Shown here one piece after another: positions 8,775 to 16,576 of a DNA stretch of 40,895 nucleotides (positions are counted from its first letter, which is position 1; every line of letters starts with the position of its first letter). The notes below the pieces were generated by a model. That model was not told the DNA's origin, made no database searches, and saw only the letters and a list, made by a program, of their open reading frames with translations. A program made the translations under genes and the position numbers. The stretch spans positions 1-40,895 of the forward strand of contig WRCD01000007.1 in assembly GCA_009784185.1 (NCBI GenBank), written 5' to 3'. Source of the DNA: Bacillota bacterium. Its GTDB lineage: Bacteria; Bacillota; Clostridia; Christensenellales; UBA1242.

Positions 8775-8862
8775 TGGCGGAAAGGGGCGGATTTGAACCG
8801 CCGGTTGCTTTCGCAACACCTGTTTTCGAGACAGGCACATTCGACCACTCTGACACCTTTCC
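8775..8862 (-). tRNA. tRNA-Ser(CGA)
   Basis: 88 nt with encoded CCA. The acceptor stem is GGAAAGG/CCTTTCC. The anticodon stem-loop CCTGT-CTCGAAA-ACAGG gives CGA. The long variable arm (GTTGCGAAAGCAAC) is typical of class II tRNA-Ser. Confidence 0.95.
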
Positions 8863-8875
8863 AAAGATAAATCCA

Positions 8876-8904
8876 ATTGTACATCAACTGCGGTAAAAAA
8901 GCAA
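8876..8904 (-). promoter_or_regulatory. promoter of tRNA-Ser(CGA)
   Basis: On the minus strand TTGCTT, a 17-bp spacer, TACAAT, ending 13 bases before the tRNA. Confidence 0.6.
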
Positions 8905-8913
8905 GCAAAAGAT

Positions 8914-8942
8914 TTGACACCTGCACGCGGGTTTGCTACACT
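8914..8942 (+). promoter_or_regulatory. promoter of degV gene
   Basis: TTGACA, 17 bp, TACACT. It sits back to back with the tRNA-Ser promoter. Confidence 0.75.
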
Positions 8943-8968
8943 GCTTACAAATTGTGACAGGGGGATTT

Positions 8969-9811
8969 ATGGCAATAAGAATTATTACAGACAGCGCAAG
9001 CGACCTGCCCATTTCATTGCAGAAAGAGCTTGGAATAACTATTATGCAGGTGCCTGTTTTTATTGAAGAAAAAGAATATGTTAATGACGGCAGCGCCGGT
9101 TATAAAGATTTTTATACCACAATAGCCAAGTTAAGCGCTCCGCCCAAAACCGCACAGATTAATCCTTACCGTATGGAGGAGGAGTTTAAGCATTGGCTGG
9201 GTAAAAGCAACGAGATAATAGGTATGTTTATGTCCAGCGAACTGTCTGGCACACATCAGTCCGCGCTAATGGCCCGCAATATGCTGGACGGCCAGCAAAT
9301 ATATATTGTGGACACAAAAAACATAACGGTGGGGCTTGGCCTCTTGGTGCTGGAGGCGGTAAGGCTGCGGGATGCCGGAATGACGGCAAGGGACATTTAC
9401 GAGAGGCTGTCCGAGCTGAAAAACCGCGTAAAATTATTTGCGGTTGTAGATACATTAAAGTATCTGAAAATGGGCGGGCGGATTTCGGGTACTGCGGCGC
9501 TTATAGGTACAATGCTTAATATCAAGCCGCTGGTGCAGGTGTTTGAGGGCAAGGTACTGCCGCTAGCTAAAGCCAAGGGCTACTCCAAAGCTGTGCAGGA
9601 AATTTTCGGGTTTATAGAAAAACACCCGATTGACACAGCTCTTGGCGCAGTAATTGCGCACTCGGACGCGCTGGACGGAGCGCAGGGGTTTGCCCGTCAG
9701 GTAAAGGCAAGGTACGATGTTGAAATTAAAGGGATACACGAACTTGGTCCGGCACTGGGCAGCCATGTAGGCCCCGGCGGAATAGGCATTGCATATTTTG
9801 AAAAGAAGTAA
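8969..9811 (+). CDS. DegV family fatty-acid-binding protein
   Basis: 280 residues, the normal length for DegV/FakB-like proteins, which hold a fatty acid in the cytoplasm and, in Gram-positives, present it to a FakA kinase. Visible hallmarks are TDSASDLP at the N-terminus, SSELSGTHQSA (~residue 90), DTLKYLKMGGRISG (~165) and GSHVGPGGIGIAYF at the end. ATG 8969 is preceded by AGGGGG; an upstream TTG-type extension is disfavoured because it overlaps the promoter. No fakA is in the window, so which FakB role applies is unknown. Confidence 0.9.
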   Translation: MAIRIITDSASDLPISLQKELGITIMQVPVFIEEKEYVNDGSAGYKDFYTTIAKLSAPPKTAQINPYRMEEEFKHWLGKSNEIIGMFMSSELSGTHQSALMARNMLDGQQIYIVDTKNITVGLGLLVLEAVRLRDAGMTARDIYERLSELKNRVKLFAVVDTLKYLKMGGRISGTAALIGTMLNIKPLVQVFEGKVLPLAKAKGYSKAVQEIFGFIEKHPIDTALGAVIAHSDALDGAQGFARQVKARYDVEIKGIHELGPALGSHVGPGGIGIAYFEKK

Positions 9812-9818
9812 ACTTTGT

Positions 9819-9848
9819 TTGACAAATACAACTGAAATACATTAAAAT
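9819..9848 (+). promoter_or_regulatory. promoter of DUF1295 gene
   Basis: TTGACA, 18 bp, TAAAAT, eight bases after the degV stop. Confidence 0.7.
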
Positions 9849-9876
9849 ATGCGTAAGGTATTTTTAGGGGGATTTT

Positions 9877-11061
9877 ATGGAGAAGGTTTGTAAATCCGAA
9901 AAGGAAAAATCGCTTTTGATTGTTGCTGCAATTTACGTTGTTGCGGCATTCATAGTTGTGCTTGGCGCACCGGTACTGTATACATATGTGTTTGACAGTC
10001 AGATACTGGGGCTTTACCTAAGCTTGCTTATTGCGGATATTGTAGCTACGTTATTTGTTTGGGGCATGGGCTTGGTGTTTAAAAACTCAAGCATGTACGA
10101 CCCGTACTGGAGCGTTATACCTCCGTTTGTAGTGCTTACCGCAATTATAATGAGCTTGTCGTTTGGGGCAGTGGAAATTATTTTGTTTGCACTGGTTCTT
10201 GCGTTTGGTATCAGGCTTACATATAACTGGGCTTCGGGCTGGAAAGGTCTGTCGCATGAGGACTGGCGCTATGCCGACTTGCGTAAGAGCCAGAAAACAT
10301 GGTTTGTATCAAACCTTTTGGGCGTACATTTAATGCCGACACTTTTAGTGTTTCTGGGACTGCTTCCTGCAATTACATTAGCCGCTAAAGGCGCCGACTT
10401 CAGTTGGTTTATAATGTTTGGTGCGGTTGTTTGTGCGGGCGCAATTGTGCTGGAGGGATGGGCCGACTGGCAGCTGCGTAAGTTTAACAGTGCCAACAAG
10501 GGAGACCCAAGCATTTGCAATAAAGGGCTGTGGAAGATGTGCAGACATCCCAACTATCTGGGGCAGATATTGTTCTGGTGGGGCATATACTTTATGCAGC
10601 TTGCTATATATCCCACGGCATGGTGGACGTTTGTAGGAGCGCTTGCAATAACCCTGCTGTTTGTGTTTATAAGCATACCGCTGGTTGAGCGCAAAATATG
10701 TGCCAGAAAAGGCTTTAACGAATATTACAAAACCGTGCCTATGCTGTTTCCGTTTGTTAAATTTGGGGCGCATGAGCTTAATCCGGCAAATTTTGAAACA
10801 AAACCAAAGCAGGACGACAGCCCTAAGGTTAAGCAGCAGGTGATGTCCGGAGCCAAGGTAATTGAACTTAAAGGCTTTGAACCGTCTAAGAAAAACTTAT
10901 ATAAAGAGGAGCCTGCGGCTACTAAACCGGCAGCGGCCAAAACCACTGCTCCGGCAGCAGCAAAAAAGCCTGCGGCAAAAACCACCGCAAAAAAGGCGCC
11001 CGCTAAACCTGCGGCAAAAAAAGCACCGGCCAAACCTGCGGCAAAAACAACTAAAAAATAA
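9877..11061 (+). CDS. DUF1295 membrane enzyme with histone-H1-like tail
   Basis: 394 residues. Residues ~1-290 form a polytopic domain of the DUF1295/steroid 5-alpha-reductase-like superfamily: about seven hydrophobic segments, KGLWKMCRHPNYLGQ near residue 215, then RKGFNEYYKTVPMLFPF. Members reduce or methylate lipid-like substrates; the substrate here is unknown. From ~residue 343 the protein becomes a Lys/Ala/Pro repeat tail (KPAAAK, KKAPAKPAAK), like bacterial histone-H1-like tails and not part of the family. ATG 9877 follows AGGGGG. Monocistronic between its own promoter and a terminator. Confidence 0.85.
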   Translation: MEKVCKSEKEKSLLIVAAIYVVAAFIVVLGAPVLYTYVFDSQILGLYLSLLIADIVATLFVWGMGLVFKNSSMYDPYWSVIPPFVVLTAIIMSLSFGAVEIILFALVLAFGIRLTYNWASGWKGLSHEDWRYADLRKSQKTWFVSNLLGVHLMPTLLVFLGLLPAITLAAKGADFSWFIMFGAVVCAGAIVLEGWADWQLRKFNSANKGDPSICNKGLWKMCRHPNYLGQILFWWGIYFMQLAIYPTAWWTFVGALAITLLFVFISIPLVERKICARKGFNEYYKTVPMLFPFVKFGAHELNPANFETKPKQDDSPKVKQQVMSGAKVIELKGFEPSKKNLYKEEPAATKPAAAKTTAPAAAKKPAAKTTAKKAPAKPAAKKAPAKPAAKTTKK

Positions 11062-11075
11062 ACAGGCGCACTAAT

Positions 11076-11120
11076 AATTCCCCTCTAAAAGAGGGGGGGG
11101 CACTTCGTGCCGGGGTGTGG
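11076..11120. repeat. AATTCCCC/GGGG palindromic repeat, with G8 tract
   Basis: Outer arms AATTCCCCTCT...AGAGGGG, an inner hairpin GGGGCACTTCGTGCC, and the GGGGTGTG end common to this family (also at 18195, 19895, 26714, 27357, 33018 and 33615). Here the G run is expanded to eight (11093-11100). Confidence 0.8.
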
Positions 11121-11122
11121 TA

Positions 11123-11148
11123 GAAAACAGGCGAACAAGCCTGTTTTC
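11123..11148 (+). terminator. terminator of DUF1295 gene
   Basis: GAAAACAGGC, 6-base loop, GCCTGTTTTC. It belongs to the AAACAGGC stem family seen repeatedly in the window. Confidence 0.8.
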
Positions 11149-11150
11149 AT

Positions 11151-11179
11151 TTGCAGTTTTTACAAACTATTGCTATACT
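11151..11179 (+). promoter_or_regulatory. promoter of ABC-like gene
   Basis: TTGCAG, 17 bp, TATACT; ATG is 27 bases downstream. Confidence 0.65.
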
Positions 11180-11206
11180 TAAACTGACTACTTCCAAAGG
11201 GGAAAA

Positions 11207-12874
11207 ATGGCCGAAAAGCTTTCAAGCATGGTTTCTAAATGGTATAGGTTGGCCCGTCCGCATAAGGGGCGGTTTTTTGGTCAGCTCAGCACCGCAGTAT
11301 TTTCGGAAGTGTTTCATATATTGGAGCCTATCTTTGCTGCTCAGGTTATAGTTGCGCTTACGGTGGGTGATTGGCGCTCCGCGTATATATGGCTTGCAAT
11401 TGCGTTTTTAGGGATTCTGCTCCGGAATATTTCGTGGGACATAAACTTCAGGTCATATACCAGGTTTGTAGGATACTCGTATACCAACATTCAGAAACAG
11501 GTTTTTAACAAGGTTGTAAACGCAAAAGAAAAAAACTTTAAAAACACCTCCCGCGAGAAGCTGATTAATATAGTAGGAGCAGATATTTTTACCGCATCTG
11601 CGCTGGGAGATATTTTTGCCACTAAAACGGCCAGACTGATTCGTATTTTTGTTACGATTATTATCGTGTTTATCAACAGTTATCTGGTTGGCCTGCTTAT
11701 TATTGCGGTTGCAATTATAAACTTTTTCATCCTTAACTGGATAAATACTAAAATTGCACGTGAAAACAAAAATCTTGCTGAAGCAAATGAGGGCATTTTT
11801 GAAAAGCTTACCGAGGTTGTTTCAGGCAGAAACTATATTAAAGATTATTACATGGACCCGAACCTTGAAGCCGAATATAAGGCGAGAGGCGACCGGCTAT
11901 TAAAAGCCAGGCACAGACATACGGTATGGACATCGGCAAGAGGCCAATGGCATTTTGTATTCTGGCAGTTTGTGTTAATGCTGGTGAGTATGTACCTGGT
12001 ATACCTTGTTGCGGGTGACGCAATTTCGCTTGCCATTTACCTGATTTTGGTGCCGTACTTTGTTACCAGCATTGACAGAACCAACGATTTCTTTAACTTA
12101 ACAATAGACATTAAACATGCCAATGTTGCGGTAGACAGGGTTAACACTATATTAAACTTTGAGGACAACAAAAGCCCGGAGTTTGGCGGACTTAACACGA
12201 TAGTTAATTCCGGCGAGCTGGCTTTTAGCAATGTAAGTTTAAAATCCACCAAGGAAGTTGACGGAACAAGCGGGAAACTGCATGATGTCAGCTTTAAAAT
12301 AAAAAAAGGCACGGTCGCATTGTTTTTGGGCAAAAGCGGCTGCGGCAAGCGTGCAATATTTTATCTGCTGCGTCGTGTTGTGCTGCCTACTAAGGGCAGG
12401 ATTACATTGGACAATATAGATATATACGACTTTGACAGAAGCATATATAAAAGCCGCGTTAACTATACAAGCAGTAAACCGTTTTTCTTTGAAGGTACTA
12501 TTTTGAAAAACTTTCAGAACATTGAAGGCGATGTACAGGAAATATTTAAAATGAACAAATTGCTTGGCATACACAACTTTATAACCAAACTGCCGCAAGG
12601 ATACAACACAAACCTAAACAAGAACCTGGAAAAGATTTCCGAAGCCAAGCGGTTTTTAATTGGGCTTTCAGTTGCGTTTTTGGCGGGCAGCGGCGCCGTT
12701 ATGATATACGAGTTTCCAGGCAGTTTGGATGCAAAAGATTATAACCATATCCGCAATGCGTTTGATAAAATCAGTAAAACGAGAAGCATAATAATATTCA
12801 GCGCAGAGCCGCAGTTAATTGAGTTGTGCAATGAGGTATACCATGTAGATGAGGGAAGAGTAAAAAAGGGATAA
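11207..12874 (+). CDS. ABC exporter-like protein with degenerate ATPase domain
   Basis: 555 residues, full length for a half-transporter. The membrane domain covers residues ~15-310 with about six helices; the nucleotide-binding domain covers ~335-553. Every catalytic motif departs from consensus. Walker A is GKSGCGKRA (Arg for Ser/Thr); the Q-loop position reads YTSSKPFFF; the LSGGQ signature is replaced by EKISEAKRFLIGLS; Walker B is VMIYEFPGSLD (Tyr for the Mg-binding Asp); and the switch His region is IIIFSAEP. The fold-bearing hydrophobic pattern is intact and there is no frameshift. It may work without hydrolysis or with an intact partner subunit, but none is adjacent. ATG 11207 has AAAGGGG upstream. 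Confidence 0.85.
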   Translation: MAEKLSSMVSKWYRLARPHKGRFFGQLSTAVFSEVFHILEPIFAAQVIVALTVGDWRSAYIWLAIAFLGILLRNISWDINFRSYTRFVGYSYTNIQKQVFNKVVNAKEKNFKNTSREKLINIVGADIFTASALGDIFATKTARLIRIFVTIIIVFINSYLVGLLIIAVAIINFFILNWINTKIARENKNLAEANEGIFEKLTEVVSGRNYIKDYYMDPNLEAEYKARGDRLLKARHRHTVWTSARGQWHFVFWQFVLMLVSMYLVYLVAGDAISLAIYLILVPYFVTSIDRTNDFFNLTIDIKHANVAVDRVNTILNFEDNKSPEFGGLNTIVNSGELAFSNVSLKSTKEVDGTSGKLHDVSFKIKKGTVALFLGKSGCGKRAIFYLLRRVVLPTKGRITLDNIDIYDFDRSIYKSRVNYTSSKPFFFEGTILKNFQNIEGDVQEIFKMNKLLGIHNFITKLPQGYNTNLNKNLEKISEAKRFLIGLSVAFLAGSGAVMIYEFPGSLDAKDYNHIRNAFDKISKTRSIIIFSAEPQLIELCNEVYHVDEGRVKKG

Positions 12875-12879
12875 AAATT

Positions 12880-12904
12880 AAAAACAGGCATCAGCCTGTT
12901 TTTA
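12880..12904. terminator. bidirectional terminator (AAACAGGC family)
   Basis: AAAAACAGGC, loop ATCA, GCCTGTTTTT, between the convergent ABC-like and SHOCT genes. It overlaps the stop of the latter. Confidence 0.85.
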
Positions 12905-13603
12905 TTTCTTTCCCTCTGCTTCGTTGCGCATTTTTATATACTCTTCTGCCGTAATGGTTTTGTTGTTGTAAAGCTCTTCAATCTTAGCAATCTGCTCTTC
13001 GCTGGCCTTTTGCTGGCGCTGAATCATTAGCGGCACAGGCGGCGGGGGCAATACAATTCTGCCTTTCTTAACTCTCTTGTTAAATATTATAATGTCGGCC
13101 AGGCAGCAGGCAAAAGACATAAGCGCAAGGCCCATTGTAATCCAGCCAAGCATGATTATAGTGCTATCGGCCGTTGTTTCAGCTGCAAGCATTGCAATTA
13201 AAATAAGTGCCAGCAGCAACGCAAGCAGTCCGTCTAATACCATTATTGCAATGTAAAAGCCGCGCTGACTTTTATACTTTTCATTTTTAGAAAAACAAAA
13301 TACAATCTGTAATATACCCATTATTATCAGCACCACACCAAGCAAGCCCAACAAGCCCGCCCCGCCAAGATAAAGCAATATTATAACCCATCCAAAGAAA
13401 AGTACGGCCAGGTCCGAAGTGTCACCAAGGACACCAATCCCCATTCCCATAACCATAACGGCAAGCACAAAGCATAGAATTGCCGCCGCCAGCCAAATAA
13501 GCCCTGAAAGCAATGACAGCGGACGGAAATGATGGTTGATAACCTTTACCTCTTTTACTTCGGTTGCCTCAGTTGCTGCCGGTTCAGACTTTTTCTTTGC
13601 CAT
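12902..13603 (-). CDS. 4-TM membrane protein with SHOCT tail
   Basis: 233 residues. A polar Lys/Glu-rich N-terminus (~25 residues) is followed by about four membrane helices (residues ~30-55, 65-100, 115-140, 147-172), a proline run (LPPPPVP, ~190) and a C-terminal SHOCT helix pair (EEQIAKIEELYNNKTITAEEYIKMRNEA). AGGAG precedes the ATG. No enzymatic motif. Its architecture parallels 5894 and 27589. Confidence 0.75.
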   Translation of the reverse strand: MAKKKSEPAATEATEVKEVKVINHHFRPLSLLSGLIWLAAAILCFVLAVMVMGMGIGVLGDTSDLAVLFFGWVIILLYLGGAGLLGLLGVVLIIMGILQIVFCFSKNEKYKSQRGFYIAIMVLDGLLALLLALILIAMLAAETTADSTIIMLGWITMGLALMSFACCLADIIIFNKRVKKGRIVLPPPPVPLMIQRQQKASEEQIAKIEELYNNKTITAEEYIKMRNEAEGKK

Positions 13604-13784
13604 ATTGAGTCTCCTAATCTAAATTTTTTATAATTATAGAGTTTATTGTGCGTAATGTCCAGTGAAATTACGCCTTAATTGATATTTGATAACTGACATT
13701 TGATATCTGTTTAAATAACTTGCTTTTCATGCCTGGATTATGATAAAGTGTAAGTAATAAAAACGTTAAAGGAATTAAACCGAC

Positions 13785-14549
13785 GTGGATAAAAAGAATT
13801 TTACAATAACCAAGCAAAATGCTGCCGGATACACAAAAAAGATTGCTAAGTTTATTAAAGATTATGTAACGGGGGCTAAAAAAGACGGTGTTGTTATGGG
13901 CCTGTCGGGCGGGCTCGATTCCTCTGTTGTAGCTCGGCTGGTTCAGGAGGCGGGCATTCCGCTGACCGTTGTTGTTATTCTGGATAAAGACGAACTGTTT
14001 GCAAGCGGCGGCTTGGAGCATGCCAGAGAACTTATTACAAAGTTTAAGTTAGACTTTAAGGTGCTCAGTATTAAAAATGCGTGTGAGCAGCTGGAGCTTG
14101 GCGCAGGCGAGGCACTGTGCGATGCTTCCAGGTATGGTTTGCGTCCGCGTATTCGCATGAGTTTGCTATACGCTCTGGCCACAAACAGTAACCGCCTTGT
14201 TGCGGGCACTACCAATTTTGACGAAACTGTTATCGGCTATTACACCAAGTGGGGAGACGGTGCAAGCGACTTTAATCCGCTTGGAATGCTGACCAAAGGT
14301 GAAATTAAGATATTGGCCGCTCAGCTTGGCGTGCCGCAAGCCATTATAGATAAGGCTCCGAGCGCAGACGAGTTTGTAGGGCAAACCGATGAAAAAGAGT
14401 TTGGATTCACCTATGACCAATTGGACAAATTCGTATTAAAGGGCACCAGCGGAGACAAAAAAGCAGATGCCGCAATAAAAGAACGTGCAAAACTAAGTTT
14501 GCATAAAAAGTCCGACATTCCGGTATTTAACGAGAAAAAACAGGCTTAA
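13785..14549 (+). CDS. nadE: NH3-dependent NAD+ synthase
   Basis: 254 residues. It amidates deamido-NAD with ammonia and ATP, the last step of NAD synthesis. The PP-loop MGLSGGLDSSV (~residue 37) binds ATP. AGTTNFDE, GYYTKWGDGASDFNPLG and KAPSADEFVGQTDEKEFG match NadE signatures in order. There is no nitrilase domain, so ammonia must be supplied. The start is GTG 13785; AAAGGA lies about 12 bases upstream, and the next ATG would remove the fold's first strand. The last four codons and the stop lie inside the terminator hairpin. Confidence 0.92.
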   Translation: MDKKNFTITKQNAAGYTKKIAKFIKDYVTGAKKDGVVMGLSGGLDSSVVARLVQEAGIPLTVVVILDKDELFASGGLEHARELITKFKLDFKVLSIKNACEQLELGAGEALCDASRYGLRPRIRMSLLYALATNSNRLVAGTTNFDETVIGYYTKWGDGASDFNPLGMLTKGEIKILAAQLGVPQAIIDKAPSADEFVGQTDEKEFGFTYDQLDKFVLKGTSGDKKADAAIKERAKLSLHKKSDIPVFNEKKQA

Positions 14550-14559
14550 GCCTGTTTTT
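14536..14559 (+). terminator. nadE terminator containing the stop codon
   Basis: AAAAACAGGCTTAAGCCTGTTTTT: a near-perfect palindrome whose centre holds the TAA of nadE. Confidence 0.85.
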
Positions 14560-14581
14560 CTTGTTTTTTATGACTAAGTAC

Positions 14582-14610
14582 TTGAAGTATTTTCTTTTTT
14601 GGGTTATACT
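14582..14610 (+). promoter_or_regulatory. promoter of GT-PlsC gene
   Basis: TTGAAG, 17 bp, TATACT; 35 bases to the ATG. Confidence 0.65.
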
Positions 14611-14645
14611 AGTTCTATCATAATATTACAAAAAGCGAGCGACAA

Positions 14646-16541
14646 ATGATTATTACAATTATATCCGATAACTACAACACAACAACAAACGGCAACGGCA
14701 CAGTGGCAACAACCGTCAGATTTGTGGAAAACCTAAGGGCAAGAGGGCATACTGTAAGAGTGGTGGCTATTGGTGTTGAGGGCAAAGATATGTTTGCCGT
14801 GCCTGCGCACTACATACCGATTGTGTCTCCAATATCGGCTAAATACGAAACATATTGGGGCAATCCCGATAAAAAGATATTAACCAAGGCTATACAGGGC
14901 GCAGATGTGGTGCACTTGTATCTGCCGTGGAAATTACAGCGCGGTGCGCGCAAGATAGCCAAAAAGCTGAACGTGCCGGTTTGCGCGGCTTTTCATTGCC
15001 AGCCGGAAAATATTACATGGAACATCGGCCTTGGTAAATTTGAATTTGTAAACAATTTTATTTATTGGCTTTTTAAAAAGAGATTTTATAGATTCATAGA
15101 CAACATCCATTGTCCGAGCCAGTTTGTGGCAAACGAGCTGAGAAATCACGGCTACAAAGCCAAAATGCACGTTATTTCAAACGGCATAGGCGAGCAGTTT
15201 AAGCTGCCGGAGGTAAGACCCGAAAACAAAGACGGATTGTTCAATATTATGGTGCTGGGCAGAAACGCCCCCGAAAAACGCAAAGACCTGGTTATTAAGG
15301 CGGTTAACTTAAGCAAGCACAGAGATAAAATTCAGCTGCATATAGCAGGAAAGGGACCGCTGGACGATAAACTGGCTAAACTTGGCGCAACTCTGCCAAA
15401 TCCGGCAAAAATGGGCTTTGTTCCAATGGCCGACCTGGTTTCCACCTTGCAGAGTATGGATTTATGTGTTCATGCTTCGGATATTGACCTGGAAGCAATT
15501 ACCGTAATTGAGCAGATGGCGTGCGGAGTTGTTCCGATTATATCCAACAGCCCGAAGTCGGCTTCGGGTCAGTTTGCGCTGGACGAGCGCAGCCTGTTTA
15601 ACTTTGGGGACGTAAAGGAGCTGGCTGCAAAAATTGACTATTGGATAGAAAATGCCGATGAACGCAAAAGAATGAACATTGAATACGCAAAGAACGCAGA
15701 CAACTACAGAATGGAACGCACAATGCAGCTGACGGAAGAGTTTTACAAGCAGACAATTGCAGACCACCAGACCGTAACCTCTCACCGTAAAACTACTGCC
15801 GGCAAAAGAATGAAAAAACGCACTGCAAGTAAGAACCCGCTGAAAAAAGCATATTCCGTTGTTGTGTATTACGGCATAATGCTGCCGGTGTTGTATATAG
15901 CCAACAGGCTTGCGCTGGGGTTGAAAATAAAGGGGAGAAAGAATCTTGAGCTGCTAAAGGGCGGAGCGGTTACTGTCAGCAATCATGTTCATGTGCTGGA
16001 TTCGTCTATGGCAGCCATAGCACTATGGCCCAAAAAGGCTCTGTTTACAACATTGCCTACCACCGGCAGAGTAACCAAGATGCTGGGCGGAGTACCTGTG
16101 CCTACCACACCGTCTGAGTCTTCGGTATTCTATTATGAGCTGAGCAAGCGTGTAGCAAGTAAAAAAGTTGTGCACTTTTACCCTGAAGGAAGTTTGTCCG
16201 AATACAGTTCTGATTTGCGCGAGTTTAAACGCGGAGCGTTCCACCTTGCAGTACTGTCCAACGCTCCCGTGCTGCCGCTGCTTATATGCTACAGAGAACC
16301 TAAGGGCATATTTAAACTATATAAAAAGAAGAGGCCATGTATAACAATTAAAATAGGCAAGCCGGTATATCCAAACACAAAACTGCTGCAGAAAGACAGC
16401 CTTGAGGACCTGCAGGTGCGTGTAACTAAAGCCATGACCGAAATGAGGCACGAAGAAAACAGAAAACCAAAAACTCCGGACAACTCCGAGCTTTTGGAAG
16501 ATACAGAAGAACAGAACGAGCAGCAATACGCATTACAATAA
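14646..16541 (+). CDS. GT4 glycosyltransferase fused to PlsC acyltransferase
   Basis: 631 residues. The N-terminal ~375 residues are a GT-B glycosyltransferase family 4 domain: NGNGTVATTVRFVENLRARGH, an IMVLGRNAPEKRKDLVIKA strand, and EAITVIEQMACGVVPI with the E-x-E pair. After a basic linker (KRMKKRTASK) and a membrane-like helix (~400-415), residues ~410-600 are a PlsC domain with NHVHVLDSS (HX4D) and FYPEGSLSEYS. Sugar transfer to a lipid and acylation of a glycerol or glycolipid are the known activities; coupling them in one chain suggests membrane glycolipid synthesis (inference). The Glu/Gln-rich C-terminal tail is extra. Confidence 0.85.
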   Translation: MIITIISDNYNTTTNGNGTVATTVRFVENLRARGHTVRVVAIGVEGKDMFAVPAHYIPIVSPISAKYETYWGNPDKKILTKAIQGADVVHLYLPWKLQRGARKIAKKLNVPVCAAFHCQPENITWNIGLGKFEFVNNFIYWLFKKRFYRFIDNIHCPSQFVANELRNHGYKAKMHVISNGIGEQFKLPEVRPENKDGLFNIMVLGRNAPEKRKDLVIKAVNLSKHRDKIQLHIAGKGPLDDKLAKLGATLPNPAKMGFVPMADLVSTLQSMDLCVHASDIDLEAITVIEQMACGVVPIISNSPKSASGQFALDERSLFNFGDVKELAAKIDYWIENADERKRMNIEYAKNADNYRMERTMQLTEEFYKQTIADHQTVTSHRKTTAGKRMKKRTASKNPLKKAYSVVVYYGIMLPVLYIANRLALGLKIKGRKNLELLKGGAVTVSNHVHVLDSSMAAIALWPKKALFTTLPTTGRVTKMLGGVPVPTTPSESSVFYYELSKRVASKKVVHFYPEGSLSEYSSDLREFKRGAFHLAVLSNAPVLPLLICYREPKGIFKLYKKKRPCITIKIGKPVYPNTKLLQKDSLEDLQVRVTKAMTEMRHEENRKPKTPDNSELLEDTEEQNEQQYALQ

Positions 16542-16565
16542 AAAAACAGGCATATGCCTGTTTTT
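16542..16565. terminator. bidirectional terminator (AAACAGGC family)
   Basis: AAAAACAGGCATATGCCTGTTTTT, a fully palindromic core between convergent genes. Confidence 0.85.
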
Positions 16566-16576
16566 ATTTATGCTGG

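Noticed and set aside
8625-8876. 83-residue minus-strand ORF across tRNA-Ser, including a MATEFEHPER peptide
   Set aside because: It runs through the tRNA, and in the second copy the same frame stops after 16 codons, so that frame is not conserved. The neighbouring frame (from 8743) is the better candidate.
10725-11033. Minus-strand alanine-rich ORF opposite the DUF1295 tail
   Set aside because: A shadow of the Lys/Ala/Pro codon repeats, with no ribosome site.
12300-12874. ABC degeneracy as a frameshift artefact
   Set aside because: The reading frame and hydrophobic pattern are continuous through the domain, and other frames do not yield the missing motifs.
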